Positions 14,552 through 15,593 of a stretch of 15,593 nucleotides of DNA are shown piece by piece. This stretch comes from an uncultured Acidimicrobiia bacterium. Its GTDB lineage: Bacteria > Actinomycetota > Acidimicrobiia > Spongiisociales > JAENVV01. A program made the position numbers and the translations under genes. The notes beneath the pieces are model-generated. The model worked only from the letters and a program-made list of their open reading frames with translations. It was not told the origin of the DNA and did no database searches. The stretch is from contig CAJQPD010000037.1 in assembly GCA_905480085.1 (NCBI GenBank), positions 1 to 15,593 of the forward strand, in the 5' to 3' direction. The stretch's first letter is position 1, and each line of letters begins with the position of its first letter.

Positions 14552-15593
14552 TCATCGCTCCTTTTGCCGCCGCATCGGGATCACGTCAGGTGCGGCGTCT
14601 TCAGAGTCTATCGGAGCGTCGACGGTCTCGGAGGCAGTCTCGGAGGCACTCTCGGAGGCGCTCTCGGGGGCAGACAGCGCCGGAGCCCCATGAGGGACCC
14701 CTAGATCGGTCGGGAAATTGGGGTACGGAATCCGCTGGTGATAATGACCGACCAGGGCTTCAACGAAAGCCTTCTTGACCTGCGTCAATTCGCCGAGCGT
14801 GAGATCCGACTCCAGCAATTGACCGTCGTTCACCTTCTCGCCGACCACCCGCTCGACAACCTCGACGATCCGGCCGGGCGTCGGAGCTTCGTGAGAAAAA
14901 ACCGCCCGGGTGGCACCCTCAAGGGCGTCAGCCATCATGAGGATCGCCATTTCCTTGGTACGAGGTTTGTGGCCGATGTGTCGATACTGATCAACGTCGA
15001 CGGCGTTGGCGCCGTACAGGTCGATGGCTTTCTGATAGAAGAAACGCATGATGCCGTCGCCGTGATGGGACAGAATGCCGTCAGCAACTTCGGTGGGAAT
15101 CCGATACTCCCTGGCCAACGCCACTCCATCGCTTACGTGCTGGCGGATGACCGCCGCTGACTCAGCGGGCGGCATCTCGTCGTGCGGGTTCGAAATACCG
15201 AACTGATTCTCGATGAAATGGGCGGCGTGCTGGGTCTTGCCAATGTCGTGATAGTACGCGGCGGCTCTCGCCAAAAGATTGTTGGCTCCAATCGACGCAG
15301 CAGCCTTGTCGGCCAACGTGCCAACCATCAATGAATGATTGAACGTGCCCCACGCCTTGTCCTGAAGGAGCTGGAGGGCAGGATGGTTGCGATTTGTAAG
15401 GTCCAAAAGACGGAGCGAAGTGGTGATGTCGAAGGTCAACTCGAAGAAACTAACGGCCATACCGGCGGCCAACGCTGTCACCATCGTCACCGTACCGGCC
15501 ACCAGAGCGGACAGGCCCACCGTCTGGAGGGCGAGCGTTTCATCAACCAACGGGGTGTGAAAGAAGAAGGCCATGGCGGCCGCGGCGGCCGCC
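14552..15593 (-). CDS. pgpH: 7TM-HD family c-di-AMP phosphodiesterase (PgpH/YqfF type), 5' part missing
   Basis: The last 346 codons of a membrane HD-domain protein; the frame is open through the right edge, so the 7TM receptor part and extracytoplasmic domain are missing. The first ATG seen (15574) is preceded in frame by six alanine codons inside a membrane segment and is not the start. One or two membrane helices remain (to about residue 46 from that ATG). The HD domain follows: GTFNHSLMVGTLADKAA (76-92) with His80, AYYHDIGK (106-113) with the HD pair at 109-110, FIENQ (120-124), HHGDG (170-174) and MMADALEGATR (213-223). In Listeria, PgpH hydrolyses c-di-AMP; the same activity is inferred here. 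The C-terminal tail after about residue 290 is Ala/Pro/Ser/Glu-rich and partly built from a 12-bp repeat. PgpH next to ybeY is a common Gram-positive arrangement. Confidence 0.93.
   Translation of the reverse strand, partial: AAAAAAMAFFFHTPLVDETLALQTVGLSALVAGTVTMVTALAAGMAVSFFELTFDITTSLRLLDLTNRNHPALQLLQDKAWGTFNHSLMVGTLADKAAASIGANNLLARAAAYYHDIGKTQHAAHFIENQFGISNPHDEMPPAESAAVIRQHVSDGVALAREYRIPTEVADGILSHHGDGIMRFFYQKAIDLYGANAVDVDQYRHIGHKPRTKEMAILMMADALEGATRAVFSHEAPTPGRIVEVVERVVGEKVNDGQLLESDLTLGELTQVKKAFVEALVGHYHQRIPYPNFPTDLGVPHGAPALSAPESASESASETASETVDAPIDSEDAAPDVIPMRRQKER
14558..14563 (-). promoter_or_regulatory. Ribosome binding site supporting the TTG start of ybeY
   Basis: AAGGAG on the minus strand lies within the last codons of the upstream PgpH-like gene and 10 nt before the TTG at 14547. 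A GAGG closer in (14552-14549) is only 1-2 nt from the start and is less likely to be used. Confidence 0.5.
14626..14673 (-). repeat. Four 12-bp tandem repeats coding an acidic Ser/Glu tail
   Basis: On the plus strand the unit TCTCGGAGGCAG recurs four times in register (starts 14626, 14638, 14650, 14662), with one to two changes in the last three bases or a G for A in the last unit. The period is a multiple of 3, so it adds four residues per unit to the C-terminal tail of the PgpH-like protein, giving an SAPESASE-like series. It looks like recent in-frame expansion in a disordered tail. Confidence 0.9.

Noticed and set aside
14590..14778. Arg/Ser-rich repeat protein on the plus strand
   Set aside because: It is the reverse-strand reading of the 12-bp repeats in the tail of the PgpH-like gene.
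15570..15593. GGCGGCC-type palindromic GC-rich motif at the right edge
   Set aside because: It reads as consecutive alanine codons in a membrane helix of the PgpH-like protein; the symmetry follows from the GCC/GCG codons.

Overview
The window reads as a chromosomal housekeeping region of a moderately high-GC Gram-positive bacterium, most likely an actinomycete-type lineage (Actinomycetota, possibly an Acidimicrobiia-like branch; this is inference). The grounds are the compact order pgpH-ybeY-CNNM-era-recO-uppS-glyS followed by dnaG-rpoD, a eukaryote-like homodimeric glycyl-tRNA synthetase with a four-cysteine zinc site, frequent TTG/GTG starts, and one gene that looks leaderless. Almost everything is on the minus strand, so transcription runs from the right edge to the left.

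Right part (about 9152-15593): an essentially gap-free minus-strand operon. It begins with a truncated 7TM-HD c-di-AMP phosphodiesterase (PgpH family) that runs off the right edge. It continues through YbeY (rRNA processing), a CNNM/CorC membrane protein with CBS domains, the ribosome-assembly GTPase Era, the recombination mediator RecO, undecaprenyl diphosphate synthase UppS and glycyl-tRNA synthetase. Start and stop codons overlap or nearly touch at most junctions, which suggests translational coupling.

Middle part (about 5261-8962): three accessory genes sit where glyS and dnaG are near neighbours in many Gram-positive genomes. They are a YceI-like exported/anchored protein and a prolyl oligopeptidase (both minus), and a VIT1/CCC1-type metal transporter (plus). 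The 3' ends of the transporter and the peptidase face each other across an array of eight 16-bp palindromic tandem repeats that fills the whole intergenic space. This array is the most unusual structure in the window.

Left part (1-5140): dnaG and rpoD overlap by 11 bp and are followed by tRNA-Asn(GTT) with its own likely promoter and a strong intrinsic terminator. A CocE/NonD-type alpha/beta hydrolase with a TTG start comes next. The leftmost 92 bases could not be assigned. No mobile element, CRISPR array, phage gene or defence system is visible. No intergenic stretch exceeds 300 bases; the longest are 1854-2066 and 8936-9151, and no gene is seen in either.
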